This document shows positions 34,632 through 43,955 of a stretch of DNA of 64,000 nucleotides, piece by piece. The notes under the pieces were generated by a model. The model was given only the letters and a program-made list of their open reading frames with translations, was not told the origin of the DNA and searched no databases. The position numbers and the translations under genes were made by a program. Source of the DNA: JAAYAY01 sp964563135 (lineage in GTDB: Bacteria > Planctomycetota > Planctomycetia > Pirellulales > Thermoguttaceae); the NCBI GenBank assembly GCA_964563135.1, contig CAZLWV010000006.1, positions 1-64,000 of the forward strand, written 5' to 3'. The stretch's first letter is position 1, and every line of letters starts with the position of its first letter.

Positions 34632-37600
34632 ATGAAGTTCGGAATCGGTGCTCGTCTGGTCCTGTTGGCCTCCGTCCTGATCTGCGTAACGTGCTTCTCG
34701 CTGCTCTACTTCATGGCCTCCGGGGCAACCGAGGTCGTTCTCGAGCATGAGGTGCTTGATCTGGGCGATGAAACAGAACTCCGCGCCCGGGAACTGATGT
34801 CCGAGATCTATGCACTCCGGTCCGACGTGGAGCGAGTCGTCAAGGAGTATCGCGCCCCGGGGCAGGCCGAACCGGACCGGAAGACCGTCGAGACCTTCTG
34901 GCGCACGCGTGTGAGTCAACCAAACTACCTCTGGGCGGAGATCGTTTGGATCGGCCCGACCGGCGAGGTTTCGTGGGTACTCCAGCAGCCCGAGGTAGCG
35001 GTCGGGGATATTCCCGGCCGCCAAGGTATCGCCGATCGCGTCAAAGAAAAAAGTCCATCCACCATCGTCTCTGCGATCCAGCGCATCGATATTCCGGCCG
35101 GCACTCCGCAATCCTCCAGAAGGGCGAATGTGATATGGGCCGGCTCCTCGAGCAACGTTGAAGGAGGGGTGCCCGGCCGAAGGATCGCGGTGATCGTCGC
35201 GCTGGATCTGGATGCAAACCGGACGTCACCGCTCAGCGACGACAAGCGGTCGCCGCTCTGCCGGGTCAACAGCTCGCCCCGGCATCTTGCCGTGCTGGCG
35301 AACGATCCGATCGGCAGCACCTTCACCACCGATCATCTCGTGTACCCCTACGACGAACTCAAGTTGCTGCCCGGCGACAAGCTGGCGGAACGCTTCGAGT
35401 CGCTCTACCAGCGTTGCCGCGAGACTCCTCCCGAACCGCAGGAATCGGCTTCCGCGCAGTCGCGCCGCGATATCCTCACGTTCCGAACCAGGAAGATCGA
35501 CGACACGATCGAGCTGCAGAGGTCCGTCTACTTCCTGGAGAGCGGCCCGCTTTCAGATGATTCCATCGAGGTAGCCGCCCCCGTGCTGGCCAGACTGTCG
35601 GCCGCCCGGCCGGGCAACCAGCGGATCGGTGAGCTGCTGAGCGGCGTCAAGAGCATTCGACTGCTGGCCGATTCGCCCTCCGGGATCCACGCCCTCAAGG
35701 AGAAGATCCTCCAACAGTTGGAGGCGACTCCGTCGGGCAAGCCGGTTGCCGGGGTCACCTGGCAGAAGGTATGCCCGTGCAGGAACTGCTACGTGCAGGT
35801 CGTCGTGTTTCCGATCCGCTCCGACGACGCCGGAAACGAGACCAGATACTTCGGGCTGGCTCAGGCTGCCTTCCGCGAGGAAATGACAGCCGACGTGGTT
35901 GATGAGTTCAACAGCCTCATCTGGCGCGGAATCCTCATCGTCGCGGGAGCCGCCGTCGTGGCGTTCGCCTTCTCGCTCCTGGTCACGCGGCCGCTCAAGC
36001 AGATCACCGCCACCGCCCGGAGCGTGGCCGATGCCGACGCGGCCGCCGGCACGGATCCCGCCGAGAGCGGCTGGCGAACGAATATCTCCTCGGTGATCGA
36101 TACCCTGCCGGTCAAACGCTACGACGAGATCGGAGTCCTGGCGCGGGCCTTCCGGCAGATGCTCGACGAAGTGGTCAAGGGGCACCAGCGGCTGCGAAAG
36201 CTGAACGCAGACCTCGACCGGCTTGTCAAGGAACGTACTGCCGAACTCCAGGAGACGAACCAGACCCTCCAGACCAAGGTCCAGGAACTCGTCGAGGCCC
36301 GCAACGCCCAGGCCCGCTTCGTGGCCTCGATCAGCCATGACCTGAAAACACCTCTGACCACGATCAAGGGCTACTGCGAGCTGCTGCTGGAATCGAACCT
36401 GACCGAGGAACAGCGGGCCGATCAGACCACGATCTACTTCGCCCGCGAGCGGCTCCAGCGGTTGATCGAAGACATCATCGACTCCCAGCGCATCGACCTC
36501 GGACAACTCAAGGTGGAAATGGAAGAGTTCGACGTCGCCGCGCTGATCCACGACGCGAGCCGCGCCATGAAACCGGCCGCCGAGAAGAACGGCAACACCC
36601 TCTCGGTCGAGATCGACGAACACATTCCACCCATGTACTCCGATCGGGACAAACTCGCCCGGATCGTCGCCAACCTCCTGAGCAATGCCTGCAAGTTCAC
36701 CCGGCAGGGAAACGTGGCTCTCCGGGCAACCTGCGCACCCCGCCAGGCAGCTCCCTGGCTGACGATCGAAATTGCCGATACGGGCCGCGGGATCCCGCCG
36801 GAATTTCACGACCGCGTCTTCTCTCCTTTCCCCCAGATCCTCGACAAGAGCCAGAACCCCGACGGAACCGGTCTGGGACTCTCCAACTGCCGGGGCTATT
36901 GCCAGGCCATGGGAGGCACGATCCGCTTCACCAGCACTCCGGGCGAAGGCACGACCTTCACCATGGAATTGCCTCTGCGCGCCCCAGCCCCCGGCAACGG
37001 GGTTTGCCGTCCGCCCAACGGGCCGGCGGTTCGCTCCAACCAGCCGGCCGACGCCGGGCAAAAGGGCTCCGGATCATCGCTGGTCCTGGTGATCGACGAT
37101 GAGGCGGAGGCCCGGGCCTTGCTCAAGCGATTCCTGGAGAAGCTCGGCTTCGAGGTCGAGACGGCGGCCAGCGCCGCCGATGGCATGCGGCTTGCCGTGG
37201 AAAAGAAGCCGGCCCTTGTCACGCTCGACGTCATGATGACCGACGGCGACGGCTGGAGCGTCCTCAAGGAACTCAAGTCGACGGCCCAGACCCGCGATAT
37301 CCCGGTGATCATGATCTCCGTGCTCGATGACAAATACAAAGGCTACGCCCTGGGCGCCTCCGACTATGTGACCAAACCCATCGACTGGGAACAGCTTGCC
37401 CACACCCTGCGCCGCTTTCGGGCCTGCGACAACGCCGGAAATATCCTCGTGGTCGACGACGATCCCGACCTCCGCGCCCTGGCCTCTCGCCACCTGGTCC
37501 CCCTGGGCTGGAACGTGCTCGAGGCGGCCAACGGCCGCCAGGCCCTGGACCGGCTCGCCACCTTCCGCCCCGATATCATCCTGCTCGACCTGCTCATGCC

Positions 37601-37832
37601 GGAAATGGATGGGTTCGAACTCCTCCACCATCTCCGCTGCGAAGAGGCCCTCAAGGCCATTCCAGTCCTGGTTGTGACGGCCAAGAACCTGACCCAGGAG
37701 GATCGCGACCGCATGAACGGCCGGGTCCTGCAGATCCTCAATAAGGAGGCGATGGATTGGGACGAACTGGAACGCGAAATCCGTCGAGTCCTGTCGCCTC
37801 AGGGACTGATCGGCCCGCCGCCGACGAGGTGA
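34632..37832 (+). CDS. hybrid sensor histidine kinase with two receiver domains
   Basis: 1066 residues. Membrane helix at 7-29, a periplasmic sensor of about 400 residues (MSEIYALRSDVERVVKEYR, LWAEIVWIGPTGEVSWV; a Cys-rich KVCPCRNCYV near 380), second helix about 431-453, HAMP, coiled coil (LVKERTAELQETNQTL), phospho-acceptor His in ASISHDLKTPLTTIKGY near 569, ATPase boxes NLLSNACKFT and IADTGRGIPP, then two receivers (VLVIDDE with Asp in TLDVMM near 865; ILVVDDDPD with Asp in ILLDLLMPEMDG near 982). The ligand is unknown. It heads a three-gene operon with a receiver protein (4 bases on) and an adenylate cyclase, divergent from the RiPP cluster. Confidence 0.93.
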   Translation: MKFGIGARLVLLASVLICVTCFSLLYFMASGATEVVLEHEVLDLGDETELRARELMSEIYALRSDVERVVKEYRAPGQAEPDRKTVETFWRTRVSQPNYLWAEIVWIGPTGEVSWVLQQPEVAVGDIPGRQGIADRVKEKSPSTIVSAIQRIDIPAGTPQSSRRANVIWAGSSSNVEGGVPGRRIAVIVALDLDANRTSPLSDDKRSPLCRVNSSPRHLAVLANDPIGSTFTTDHLVYPYDELKLLPGDKLAERFESLYQRCRETPPEPQESASAQSRRDILTFRTRKIDDTIELQRSVYFLESGPLSDDSIEVAAPVLARLSAARPGNQRIGELLSGVKSIRLLADSPSGIHALKEKILQQLEATPSGKPVAGVTWQKVCPCRNCYVQVVVFPIRSDDAGNETRYFGLAQAAFREEMTADVVDEFNSLIWRGILIVAGAAVVAFAFSLLVTRPLKQITATARSVADADAAAGTDPAESGWRTNISSVIDTLPVKRYDEIGVLARAFRQMLDEVVKGHQRLRKLNADLDRLVKERTAELQETNQTLQTKVQELVEARNAQARFVASISHDLKTPLTTIKGYCELLLESNLTEEQRADQTTIYFARERLQRLIEDIIDSQRIDLGQLKVEMEEFDVAALIHDASRAMKPAAEKNGNTLSVEIDEHIPPMYSDRDKLARIVANLLSNACKFTRQGNVALRATCAPRQAAPWLTIEIADTGRGIPPEFHDRVFSPFPQILDKSQNPDGTGLGLSNCRGYCQAMGGTIRFTSTPGEGTTFTMELPLRAPAPGNGVCRPPNGPAVRSNQPADAGQKGSGSSLVLVIDDEAEARALLKRFLEKLGFEVETAASAADGMRLAVEKKPALVTLDVMMTDGDGWSVLKELKSTAQTRDIPVIMISVLDDKYKGYALGASDYVTKPIDWEQLAHTLRRFRACDNAGNILVVDDDPDLRALASRHLVPLGWNVLEAANGRQALDRLATFRPDIILLDLLMPEMDGFELLHHLRCEEALKAIPVLVVTAKNLTQEDRDRMNGRVLQILNKEAMDWDELEREIRRVLSPQGLIGPPPTR

Positions 37833-37836
37833 CAAT

Positions 37837-38208
37837 ATGAACAAGCTCCTGCTGGTCGAAGACGAGGCAGACAATGCCCGCATGATGTCTCGCATGCTCC
37901 GCATGCGGGGCTACGAGGTGGTCCTGGCCGCCGACGGCGCAACGGCCGTCGAAATGGCCCGCCAGCACCTGCCCGATGCAATCATCATGGACCTGCTCCT
38001 GGCCGGCGGCATCGACGGCCTCGAGGCCACCCGCCGCATCAAGAGCGATGCCGCCACCCAGCGCATCCCCATTATCATCCTCTCCGCCATGCAACTGGCT
38101 TCCTTTCAAACCCAGGCCCTGGAGGCCGGTGCCGCGGACGTGGACGACAAACCGGTCGATTTCGACCGTCTCGTCGGCAAGATCCAAACCGTGCTCAAAC
38201 CCGTATAG
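37837..38208 (+). CDS. single-domain response regulator
   Basis: 123 residues, one CheY-like receiver: acidic pair in LLVEDEADNA, phospho-acceptor Asp52 in IIMDLLLAGGIDGLEATRRI, Ser in IIILSAM and Lys in VDDKPVDFDRLV. No output domain, so it relays phosphate or acts by protein contact. It lies 4 bases after the hybrid kinase and 5 before the receiver-cyclase, so the three are cotranscribed. Confidence 0.92.
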   Translation: MNKLLLVEDEADNARMMSRMLRMRGYEVVLAADGATAVEMARQHLPDAIIMDLLLAGGIDGLEATRRIKSDAATQRIPIIILSAMQLASFQTQALEAGAADVDDKPVDFDRLVGKIQTVLKPV

Positions 38209-38213
38209 TCCCT

Positions 38214-39893
38214 ATGGCGACCAGGCGAACCAGGAAAATGAAGGTCGATCGCGATCAGTCCGGCAAACAGAACCGGCTCGACAGCTCGCTGTCCACAACC
38301 CCCTCGCCACGCATGCTCCGGCAGCTCCGTTGCGAACCCCTGGCGAGGCTCCGCTGCATCGACGAGATCTGCCAGACGATCCTCGCCGACCCCTTGAGCC
38401 AGCACATGGCCGAGGAAGGAGGAGATGCCGAGGACGGATTCGTGGCGGTCGTTGGCCAGATCGCCGAGATCTGCGCCAAAGGAATGCGGTTTCTCCGCGA
38501 GGCTTTTGGCGGAAACCCGCCTGCCCAGGATGCCCTGCCCGACATGGAGCAGGTGAACAAGACCGTCCACGACTTCAAGAACCTCGTGTCGGGAATCACC
38601 TATCGTAGCCAGTTCCTCCTCGAAGAGACCGATCAGCGGTTTCTTCCGTTCACCGACGATCTGCAAGACATCCGCCAGCACTTCGCCGCCACGATGGCCG
38701 CCCTGGACGAAGCCCGCGGCCTCGCCAGGCGGACCGTCGCCCCCAGCACTGCGGCGTCTGCCGCCCGGCCGCCCGAACCCGAACAGCCCGGTCGCGCGGT
38801 AAATCCCGCCGTCGAGACGCCCGGCTGGAGCCAGCCGGGCCGGGTCCTGATCGTCGACGACGAGGAGGAAGTCCGCCGCCACATGACCCGCGAACTGGAG
38901 AAGCACGGGCACCAGGTGCTGGCGGTGGCCGAAGGACGTCAGGCCCTGGAACTGCTGGAATCAAGCTGCTACTTGCCGGAAACCGGCCAGATCGACCTGG
39001 TGCTCCTCGACCTCCGCCTCGGCGCCACCAGCGGCCTGGAAGTGCTCCAGGAGATGAAGAAAGACTTCGGGCTGCGCTCCATCCCCGTGGTGATCGTGTC
39101 GGCCAGCGACGACCTGGACTGCGTGGTGCAGTGCCTTGCCACGGGCGCCGACGACTACCTCACCAAGCCCTTCGAACCCCGGCTGATGCGGGCTCGCGTG
39201 GCGTCGTGCCTCTCGAAACGGCGGCTCCAGCAGCAGCAGCAGTTCTTGAGCGAACAGATCCGCCTTTCGAAAGACCGCGCCAACGACCTCCTCTACCACA
39301 TCTTTCCCTACACGGTGGCTGAGGAACTGATCACCAGCGGGGCGGTCAAACCTCGCGGCTGCGACCACGTGGCCGTCATGTTCTGCGACGTCGTCGGATT
39401 CACCCCATACTGCACCGGCCGGTCGCCTGAAGAGGTCGTCGCCCACCTGGACGAACTGTTCACCGGATACGAGAAAGCCATCTCGCGCCACAAGGTCGAG
39501 AAAATCAAGACGATCGGCGATTGCATGATGATCACCGCCGGGCTCATGCAACGCTACGACAACCCCGTCCTGGCCTGCCTGCGCTGCGGCGCGGAAATGA
39601 TCGAGACGGCTCACAACTGCACGCCCGGCTGGGATGTTCGCATCGGCATCCACACCGGCCCGGTCGTCGCCGGCATGGCCGGCAACCAGCACTACGCCTT
39701 CGACGTCTGGGGCGACACCGTCAATACCGCCTCGCGGATCGAAACCACGGCCGCCCCCGGCACCATCAACCTCAGCGAACCGGCCTGGGCGCAGGTCTAT
39801 CAGCACTGCAAGGGGCGTTCCCAGGGCGTCAAGCCGCTCAAAGGCAAAGCCTCCATGGAAGTCTTCCGCTTCGAAGCGTTCCGCCAGCCGTAA
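38214..39893 (+). CDS. receiver-domain class III adenylate cyclase
   Basis: 559 residues. An N-terminal helical region of about 200 residues contains NKTVHDFKNLVSGITYRSQF, reminiscent of a DHp helix. The receiver spans about 210-330 (VLIVDDEEEVRR, Asp in LVLLDLRLG near 264). A coiled linker (QQQQFLSEQIRLSKDRANDLL) leads to a class III cyclase: metal Asp residues in VMFCDVVGFT and TIGDCMM, the adenine-selecting Lys in EKIKTIGD and Asp in FDVWGDTVNTASRIE, with the transition-state Asn and Arg present. Lys/Asp rather than Glu/Cys indicates ATP, hence cAMP. Phosphorylation by the upstream kinase probably controls it. Targets could be the cNMP-domain proteins at 24716 and 31396. Confidence 0.92.
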   Translation: MATRRTRKMKVDRDQSGKQNRLDSSLSTTPSPRMLRQLRCEPLARLRCIDEICQTILADPLSQHMAEEGGDAEDGFVAVVGQIAEICAKGMRFLREAFGGNPPAQDALPDMEQVNKTVHDFKNLVSGITYRSQFLLEETDQRFLPFTDDLQDIRQHFAATMAALDEARGLARRTVAPSTAASAARPPEPEQPGRAVNPAVETPGWSQPGRVLIVDDEEEVRRHMTRELEKHGHQVLAVAEGRQALELLESSCYLPETGQIDLVLLDLRLGATSGLEVLQEMKKDFGLRSIPVVIVSASDDLDCVVQCLATGADDYLTKPFEPRLMRARVASCLSKRRLQQQQQFLSEQIRLSKDRANDLLYHIFPYTVAEELITSGAVKPRGCDHVAVMFCDVVGFTPYCTGRSPEEVVAHLDELFTGYEKAISRHKVEKIKTIGDCMMITAGLMQRYDNPVLACLRCGAEMIETAHNCTPGWDVRIGIHTGPVVAGMAGNQHYAFDVWGDTVNTASRIETTAAPGTINLSEPAWAQVYQHCKGRSQGVKPLKGKASMEVFRFEAFRQP

Positions 39894-39905
39894 CCAGAGA
39901 GCGTC

Positions 39906-41348
39906 TCACCACACGCCGGTGATCAATTCCAGATCGGTTCTCAGGCCTTTCATGTACTTGCGCCATTCCGCCTCCAGCGATTCCAGATCGCTGCCGAAGG
40001 CCTGCACGAACAGGTCCTCGTATTCGTCGGCATCGAGTCGCTCTTCCGATTCAACCTGGCCAACGAGCTGGTAATACTTGATGAGCTGGTCGAAGTGGCG
40101 CTGCATGAGAAAATGTGTGAGCGCCCAGGCCTGCCCATAGCCGTGAAGCATGGCGTCCATCGTGCCGGCCTTGGAGAAGATCCGGTCGGTAATGACGAAG
40201 CTGAGATTGCAGTGCTCCCGGTCCGCTGCCAGCTCCCGGTACCGGTCCAGCCGGTCCGCGTTCACCGTCCCGATCCCGCTCCAGGCCGCCTCGGAGGGGG
40301 TCTCGAAGTAGGTGGCCAGGCCCTCGTGGGCCCAGGTGGTCACCGGCGACTTGTTCGGAAAAAGCCCCGTCGCCGCCGCCAGGTGGTGCGTCGCCTCGTG
40401 GCTGACAACCTCGATGTCGGCGTTGTCGCGGGCAACCAGCGACAGGAGCCGGATCGTGTCGGCCATGCGGACCGTGTCTTTCGCGTCGTAGGTCCGGTTC
40501 TTGATGGCGTACTGCTTCCGCTCCTGGAGCAAGTTGCTGATCGCCTCCAACGCCTTGTGCTCGTCGTTGGTCCCCTGGTCGTAGAAGACAGAAATGTTCT
40601 CCTTGCTCGTGTAGAATCCCAACGCGATCTCCAGGCCGTCTTCGCTCGATGCCAGAAAATCCTCACGATCTGCAAACAGGGCCACCTTGAGCCTCTGCGC
40701 CGGGACCTGGAGGTTGCAGCCCTCCAGACAGAACTTCATCAGGAAGCTCTCGTAGACCGTTTCAAGCAGCTCCACACGCGTCTCCACGCGGGTCTTCTTC
40801 GAGTACGGGTCTCGATCGGAGGACGTGTTGTGAAGAATCAGGAAGTGCTTGCTCTGCACCACCTTCATATCCCGATCGTTCTTGATGTAGAGGCGAATCT
40901 CCTTCTCCAGGTCGGGAGAGGGGGGGATCGGCGCGTCGATCTTCTTCTTCATATCCGCCAGCCGCACGACCGTGGGATGATTGGGCTCGATCCTCCAGGC
41001 CTCCGCGGCTGCCTGGTAGAAAATGGCAAGCTGGCCGTTGTGCAGCGCCCAGCGGGCGGCATCTAGGCACAGGCTGGCGTTGCCGCTCTGCTTTGCCTCT
41101 TTGAACTTGCGATTGGCGATCGATTCGATGGTCGGCGCTTTCCAGTAGCGGATCTCGCTCAGGTCGAAATAGAGATCGCCAAACCGCGAATGGCTCACCG
41201 TCACCGTTCGCCCCGGATGGACCGTCACCTGCCCCTGGATCAGGCACACCAGCGGCGTGTTGGGGATGGGAAAGAGAATGATATCGCCCCGCGCCGAACC
41301 CGACCCCCAGAGCACGAGAACCACCAGCCCCAGAACCGAGTTTCGCAT
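39906..41348 (-). CDS. DUF1570 secreted protein with HExxH motif
   Basis: 480 residues from the ATG at 41348, preceded by GAGGGATAG. Signal peptide MRNSVLGLVVLVLWGSGSARG. A middle helical part contains repeats of chain-length type (CLDAARWALHNGQLAIFYQAAAEAW). The C-terminal DUF1570 domain carries EVVSHEATHHLAAATGL, an HExxH zinc-peptidase-like motif near residue 316, then VTTWAHEGLATYFETP, where the Glu of HEGLA is a plausible third ligand. This peptidase-like family is expanded in planctomycetes; substrate unknown. It converges with the adenylate cyclase gene, 12 bases apart. Confidence 0.87.
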   Translation of the reverse strand: MRNSVLGLVVLVLWGSGSARGDIILFPIPNTPLVCLIQGQVTVHPGRTVTVSHSRFGDLYFDLSEIRYWKAPTIESIANRKFKEAKQSGNASLCLDAARWALHNGQLAIFYQAAAEAWRIEPNHPTVVRLADMKKKIDAPIPPSPDLEKEIRLYIKNDRDMKVVQSKHFLILHNTSSDRDPYSKKTRVETRVELLETVYESFLMKFCLEGCNLQVPAQRLKVALFADREDFLASSEDGLEIALGFYTSKENISVFYDQGTNDEHKALEAISNLLQERKQYAIKNRTYDAKDTVRMADTIRLLSLVARDNADIEVVSHEATHHLAAATGLFPNKSPVTTWAHEGLATYFETPSEAAWSGIGTVNADRLDRYRELAADREHCNLSFVITDRIFSKAGTMDAMLHGYGQAWALTHFLMQRHFDQLIKYYQLVGQVESEERLDADEYEDLFVQAFGSDLESLEAEWRKYMKGLRTDLELITGVW

Positions 41349-41756
41349 CACCTATCCCTCCGCCTTGCGCTGCGAAAATGAAACCACCCTTGCAAGCCAG
41401 CCGCCCGGGTGGCAGAAAAGAAGCCGACAGCCGTCCTGTCATGTCCCCGGCCGAGCGGGAAGACCAACTCCCGCTCCCTTCCCAGGCTAAGTATTGCCAG
41501 TTCCAGAGTCAAGTATGAACCGGGGGCAACTCTGCGGCTGCCCAAGGCCCTTGGGAGCCGGCCCCCCGGTCGGGCACGCCCATGTCGGTGACAAACCCCT
41601 GCCGCCGATAGCAAAACTGCCGTAGCTGCCCATCCATGCGGGAAAGCCTCCCGCCATGTACCAGGGCTTTACACGAGGAAGAAATTCTCCCGCGGACTTT
41701 GCCGCCTGGGGGGCCGTTCGCCCGCACGGCCTGTAAGAATCATCGCGCCGCCGGTT
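41349..41756. other. intergenic region, no gene seen
   Basis: 408 bases between the phosphatase-like gene and the DUF1570 gene, both minus strand. No recognisable gene or terminator. Confidence 0.5.
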
Positions 41757-43316
41757 CTACTGCGGTTTGCCAGAGGCCGTGAGCATGACGGCATCACCCA
41801 CCGTGCGGCGCTGCCAGCCGATAATCTTGCCGTCATCGTCCACGAGCGGAAAGACGTGAACCAGTGCCAGTTCCGCCTGCCACTCCGCGTCGGCGTTGGG
41901 GGCAACGTTCACCTCCAGGTGCCCGTAGTGCTTGCCGCCGGAGATGAGTCGATTTCCCTGCCAGACTTCCGGCTCGTCCTCGTGAGCCACAAACTCGCGG
42001 TGGGGGTTGTCGAAGCCCGTCGAAGGCCCGCGCAGCCCATCGCCGCCGATCCCCACGTCGTAGACGTGAATACGGTGGGGGCGTGTGGTGCCGTCGGCAA
42101 GCGTCTCTGTTCCCGCGACCAGCGACCGTTCCAGCAGCTCGTCGTGTCCCGAAATGACCGCGTCCACGCCGTATTCGAGCAGCAACGGCATGATCACCCG
42201 CATGGCGATTCCCGCCTGCCCGGAAAAGCCGGCCTTGCCAAACGGAATGCTGTGCGGGCCCGAACCGTACATCGTGTGGTGGAACTGTACAAAAGTGAAG
42301 CGGGTCCGCTGCCTCGCATCGGCCAGTTGCGACTGGAGCCAGCGGTATTGTTCCGAGCCGGGATTGAAGTCGGGAGAGTTGTTCCCTTCCAGGAAATGGT
42401 TCGTGTCGGACTGCGTCTTGTGGGGCAACCCGTTGCTCGAGTCCAGCGTGATGATGGTGACCGGCCCGTAGTCGATGCGGTAGTAACGGCCGCGATGCTT
42501 CTCGTTGGAGGCCTGGTTCGAGGGGACCTCAAAATAGGTCAGGAACTTCTCGGCGGCCAGGTTGGAGCCTTCCGCCGAGTAGCCGCCGCCGGGACCGGCG
42601 TAGTTCTCATGATTGCCCAGTGCCGGGAAGATCGGCACGCTGCCGGCCAGATCGCCGTAATCCCCGGCAACGTGCCGCCAGAATTCGTCCCAATCGCGCT
42701 GCTCGCCTCCCGTTTCGACCAGGTCGCCCACGATGAGCAAAAAATCGGGTTTCCTCGCCGCGATCACCTTGAGATTCTCGCGGTAGCCGGTGGTCTGGTC
42801 CGCCACGTAGCGGGTCAACCCTTCCGGCCGGTTGCTGCCCGGCGACGCAGGCCAATCGACCGGCGGATCGGTCGTCGATTCCGGCTCGGTTTCGGAATCG
42901 GAATAGGCGATGAAGCGGATTGCCTGGTCGGCGGCCGGAGCCGTCCGGAAGGAACCGGCGTATTGCTGGTTTCCTTGACGCACCCGGTAGACGTACTCCG
43001 TCCCCGGTTTCAGATCGGTCACTCGCAGGCTGTGGAGCCAGGGCAAGCCGGGGTGCGGGGCCCCCGGCTCCGGCTTGAAGGGGTTGTAGGCCAGGCTCTG
43101 CGCCTCGCGGGGCTGTGAGCGAAACTGGCGGGGCCCGGCGGCGGTTTCCACCGTCAGCATGCCCGGCTCTCCCGCGCCGGACAGCCAGCGGATGGTGACG
43201 GCGTCCTCGGCCGGGTTCTGAACGTACGGCCGGACGCGAAACGAGTCCGCACAGGCGGCGCCGGTCGCCAGCAACCCCGTCAGCAACAACGGCAGGAAAC
43301 GGTGGAAACGGATCAC
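41757..43316 (-). CDS. purple acid phosphatase-like metallophosphoesterase, secreted
   Basis: 519 residues from a GTG at 43316 with AAGGGGT upstream. Signal peptide (FHRFLPLLLTGLLATGAACA), an N-terminal fibronectin-like domain (VRPYVQNPAEDAVTIRWLSG, LRVTDLKPGTEYVYRVRQG) as in purple acid phosphatases, then the metal site set FIAYSDSE, LIVGDLVETGG, FPALGNHENY, FVQFHHTMYGSG and DAVISGHDELLER. Hydrolyses phosphate esters outside the cytoplasm; substrate unknown. It precedes the small lipoprotein gene's downstream neighbour by 25 bases (lipoprotein stop at 43342), so the two are probably cotranscribed. Confidence 0.9.
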   Translation of the reverse strand: MIRFHRFLPLLLTGLLATGAACADSFRVRPYVQNPAEDAVTIRWLSGAGEPGMLTVETAAGPRQFRSQPREAQSLAYNPFKPEPGAPHPGLPWLHSLRVTDLKPGTEYVYRVRQGNQQYAGSFRTAPAADQAIRFIAYSDSETEPESTTDPPVDWPASPGSNRPEGLTRYVADQTTGYRENLKVIAARKPDFLLIVGDLVETGGEQRDWDEFWRHVAGDYGDLAGSVPIFPALGNHENYAGPGGGYSAEGSNLAAEKFLTYFEVPSNQASNEKHRGRYYRIDYGPVTIITLDSSNGLPHKTQSDTNHFLEGNNSPDFNPGSEQYRWLQSQLADARQRTRFTFVQFHHTMYGSGPHSIPFGKAGFSGQAGIAMRVIMPLLLEYGVDAVISGHDELLERSLVAGTETLADGTTRPHRIHVYDVGIGGDGLRGPSTGFDNPHREFVAHEDEPEVWQGNRLISGGKHYGHLEVNVAPNADAEWQAELALVHVFPLVDDDGKIIGWQRRTVGDAVMLTASGKPQ

Positions 43317-43341
43317 GCGTGCAACCCCTTGCGCCGGCGCG

Positions 43342-43734
43342 CTACATGGATTTCATGGCAATGTCGATCGTTTGCTTTCCGGCCTTGACCTCCTTCTTGA
43401 TGGTCGAATTGTATCCATACTCCTCGGGAATCTTCGCGGTCGGAGTTGCCCCGTCCGGCCAGATGACTTTCACCGTGTTCTGTCCCACCGTCGCCCCCTT
43501 GACATCGTTGGTGTACATCAGGTCGTACCTCCCCTCGCTGTCGGCATTGGCCACGGCGGGGCGCCCGGAATCGGGCTGGAACGTGACGATCACTCCGGCA
43601 AGCGGCTTGCCGTCCAGAGTCACGGTGCCTTGCACTCGCCCCAGTTCGGGCAGATCGCTCCTGCCACAGCCGATACTCGCCAGCACCAGCGCCGGCAACA
43701 GTCCAATCAACAACAACCTCCATGGATACGTCAT
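43342..43734 (-). CDS. small lipoprotein with transthyretin/carboxypeptidase-regulatory-like fold
   Basis: 130 residues. Lipoprotein-type signal MTYPWRLLLIGLLPALVLASIGC with the lipid-accepting Cys at 23. Then a single beta-sandwich: VQGTVTLDGKPLAGVIVTFQ, EGRYDLMYTNDVKGATVGQN, IPEEYGYNSTIKKEVKAG. This short lipoprotein type is very common in planctomycetes, usually right after a DUF1559 gene, exactly as here (the DUF1559 gene lies 221 bases upstream). Function unknown. Confidence 0.88.
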   Translation of the reverse strand: MTYPWRLLLIGLLPALVLASIGCGRSDLPELGRVQGTVTLDGKPLAGVIVTFQPDSGRPAVANADSEGRYDLMYTNDVKGATVGQNTVKVIWPDGATPTAKIPEEYGYNSTIKKEVKAGKQTIDIAMKSM

Positions 43735-43955
43735 CTCGACCTCGCTTTCTGCCGGAAGAGGAATGGGAGACCCGCGTCCAGGCGGCGAGCCTCGCACAAA
43801 GATGGATGGATGCAGAACGGCCGGCACTTCAGCCGGGTGAAGCCGCCGGACGGCCTTCCGGCCGTCACGACACAGTGGTTCCGGGCCCTCGGCCCCGACC
43901 GGGCGCAGGGGCGCCCCCGAGCGGCGATCTCCGGACGCTCGCGGCGGCGGACCGC

